DNA of 5,391 bases, taken from positions 1-5,391 of the forward strand of contig JAIRTS010000180.1 of the NCBI GenBank assembly GCA_031254795.1. The letters are read 5' to 3'. Each line of letters opens with the position of its first letter. Position 1 is the stretch's first letter. Below, one piece after another: positions 5,390 through 5,391 of the stretch. This DNA is from Treponema sp. (GTDB lineage Bacteria; Spirochaetota; Spirochaetia; Treponematales; Breznakiellaceae). The notes under the pieces were generated by a model that saw only the letters and a list, made by a program, of their open reading frames with translations, did no database searches and had not been told where the DNA came from. The position numbers and the translations under genes were made by a program.

Positions 5390-5391
5390 TG

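Noticed and set aside
1..5391. RNA genes, CRISPR arrays, insertion sequences, toxin-antitoxin or defence genes
   Set aside because: No clover-leaf-like or rRNA-like segments, no regularly spaced repeats, no transposase or nuclease motifs were seen; the products are all lipoproteins.

Overview
The window is a one-strand array of six complete protein genes, all on the + strand, and every product starts with a lipoprotein signal peptide (positively charged start, hydrophobic run, Cys at residue 20-24). Several lipoboxes are relaxed (FFAC, FFSC, MLSC), as is common in spirochaetes. Family content (LPP20-like lipoproteins, an LpoB-type protein and a COG3014-type protein) and mid-range base composition fit a Spirochaetota member, possibly a Treponema-like bacterium. 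That placement is inference from protein style only; no taxonomic marker gene is present.

Layout. 59-613: short LPP20-like lipoprotein, possibly coupled to a gene off the left edge. 614-754: the longest non-coding gap, with a possible weak terminator, a possible promoter and a hairpin before the next gene. 755-1342: canonical LPP20 lipoprotein, a clear paralogue of the first. 1343-1386: a perfect 9-bp hairpin ending 8 nt before the next start codon. 1387-2238: lipoprotein that appears to carry two LPP20-like units. 2241-2849: LpoB-type lipoprotein (penicillin-binding-protein activator family). 2859-4169: COG3014-type lipoprotein with a TPR-like N-terminal half. 4157-5389: lipoprotein with a Gly/Ala/Pro-rich linker, an LPP20-like domain and a C-terminal alpha/beta domain; it overlaps the previous gene by 13 nt behind a strong Shine-Dalgarno. 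The window ends in TAATG, so another coupled gene may begin at 5389.

Together the last four genes are tightly packed (gaps of 2 and 9 nt, then a 13-nt overlap) and are almost certainly one transcript. LpoB/COG3014/LPP20 neighbours are known, from memory, as a recurrent but poorly understood lipoprotein module in other diderms. LPP20 relatives such as FlgP build flagellar basal disks, and LpoB binds a peptidoglycan synthase. The simplest reading is an envelope complex of co-expressed lipoproteins in the periplasm, anchored by lipid to a membrane. What it does (cell-wall synthesis, a ring or scaffold, or something else) cannot be decided from the sequence. There are no RNA genes, mobile elements or CRISPR repeats in the window.
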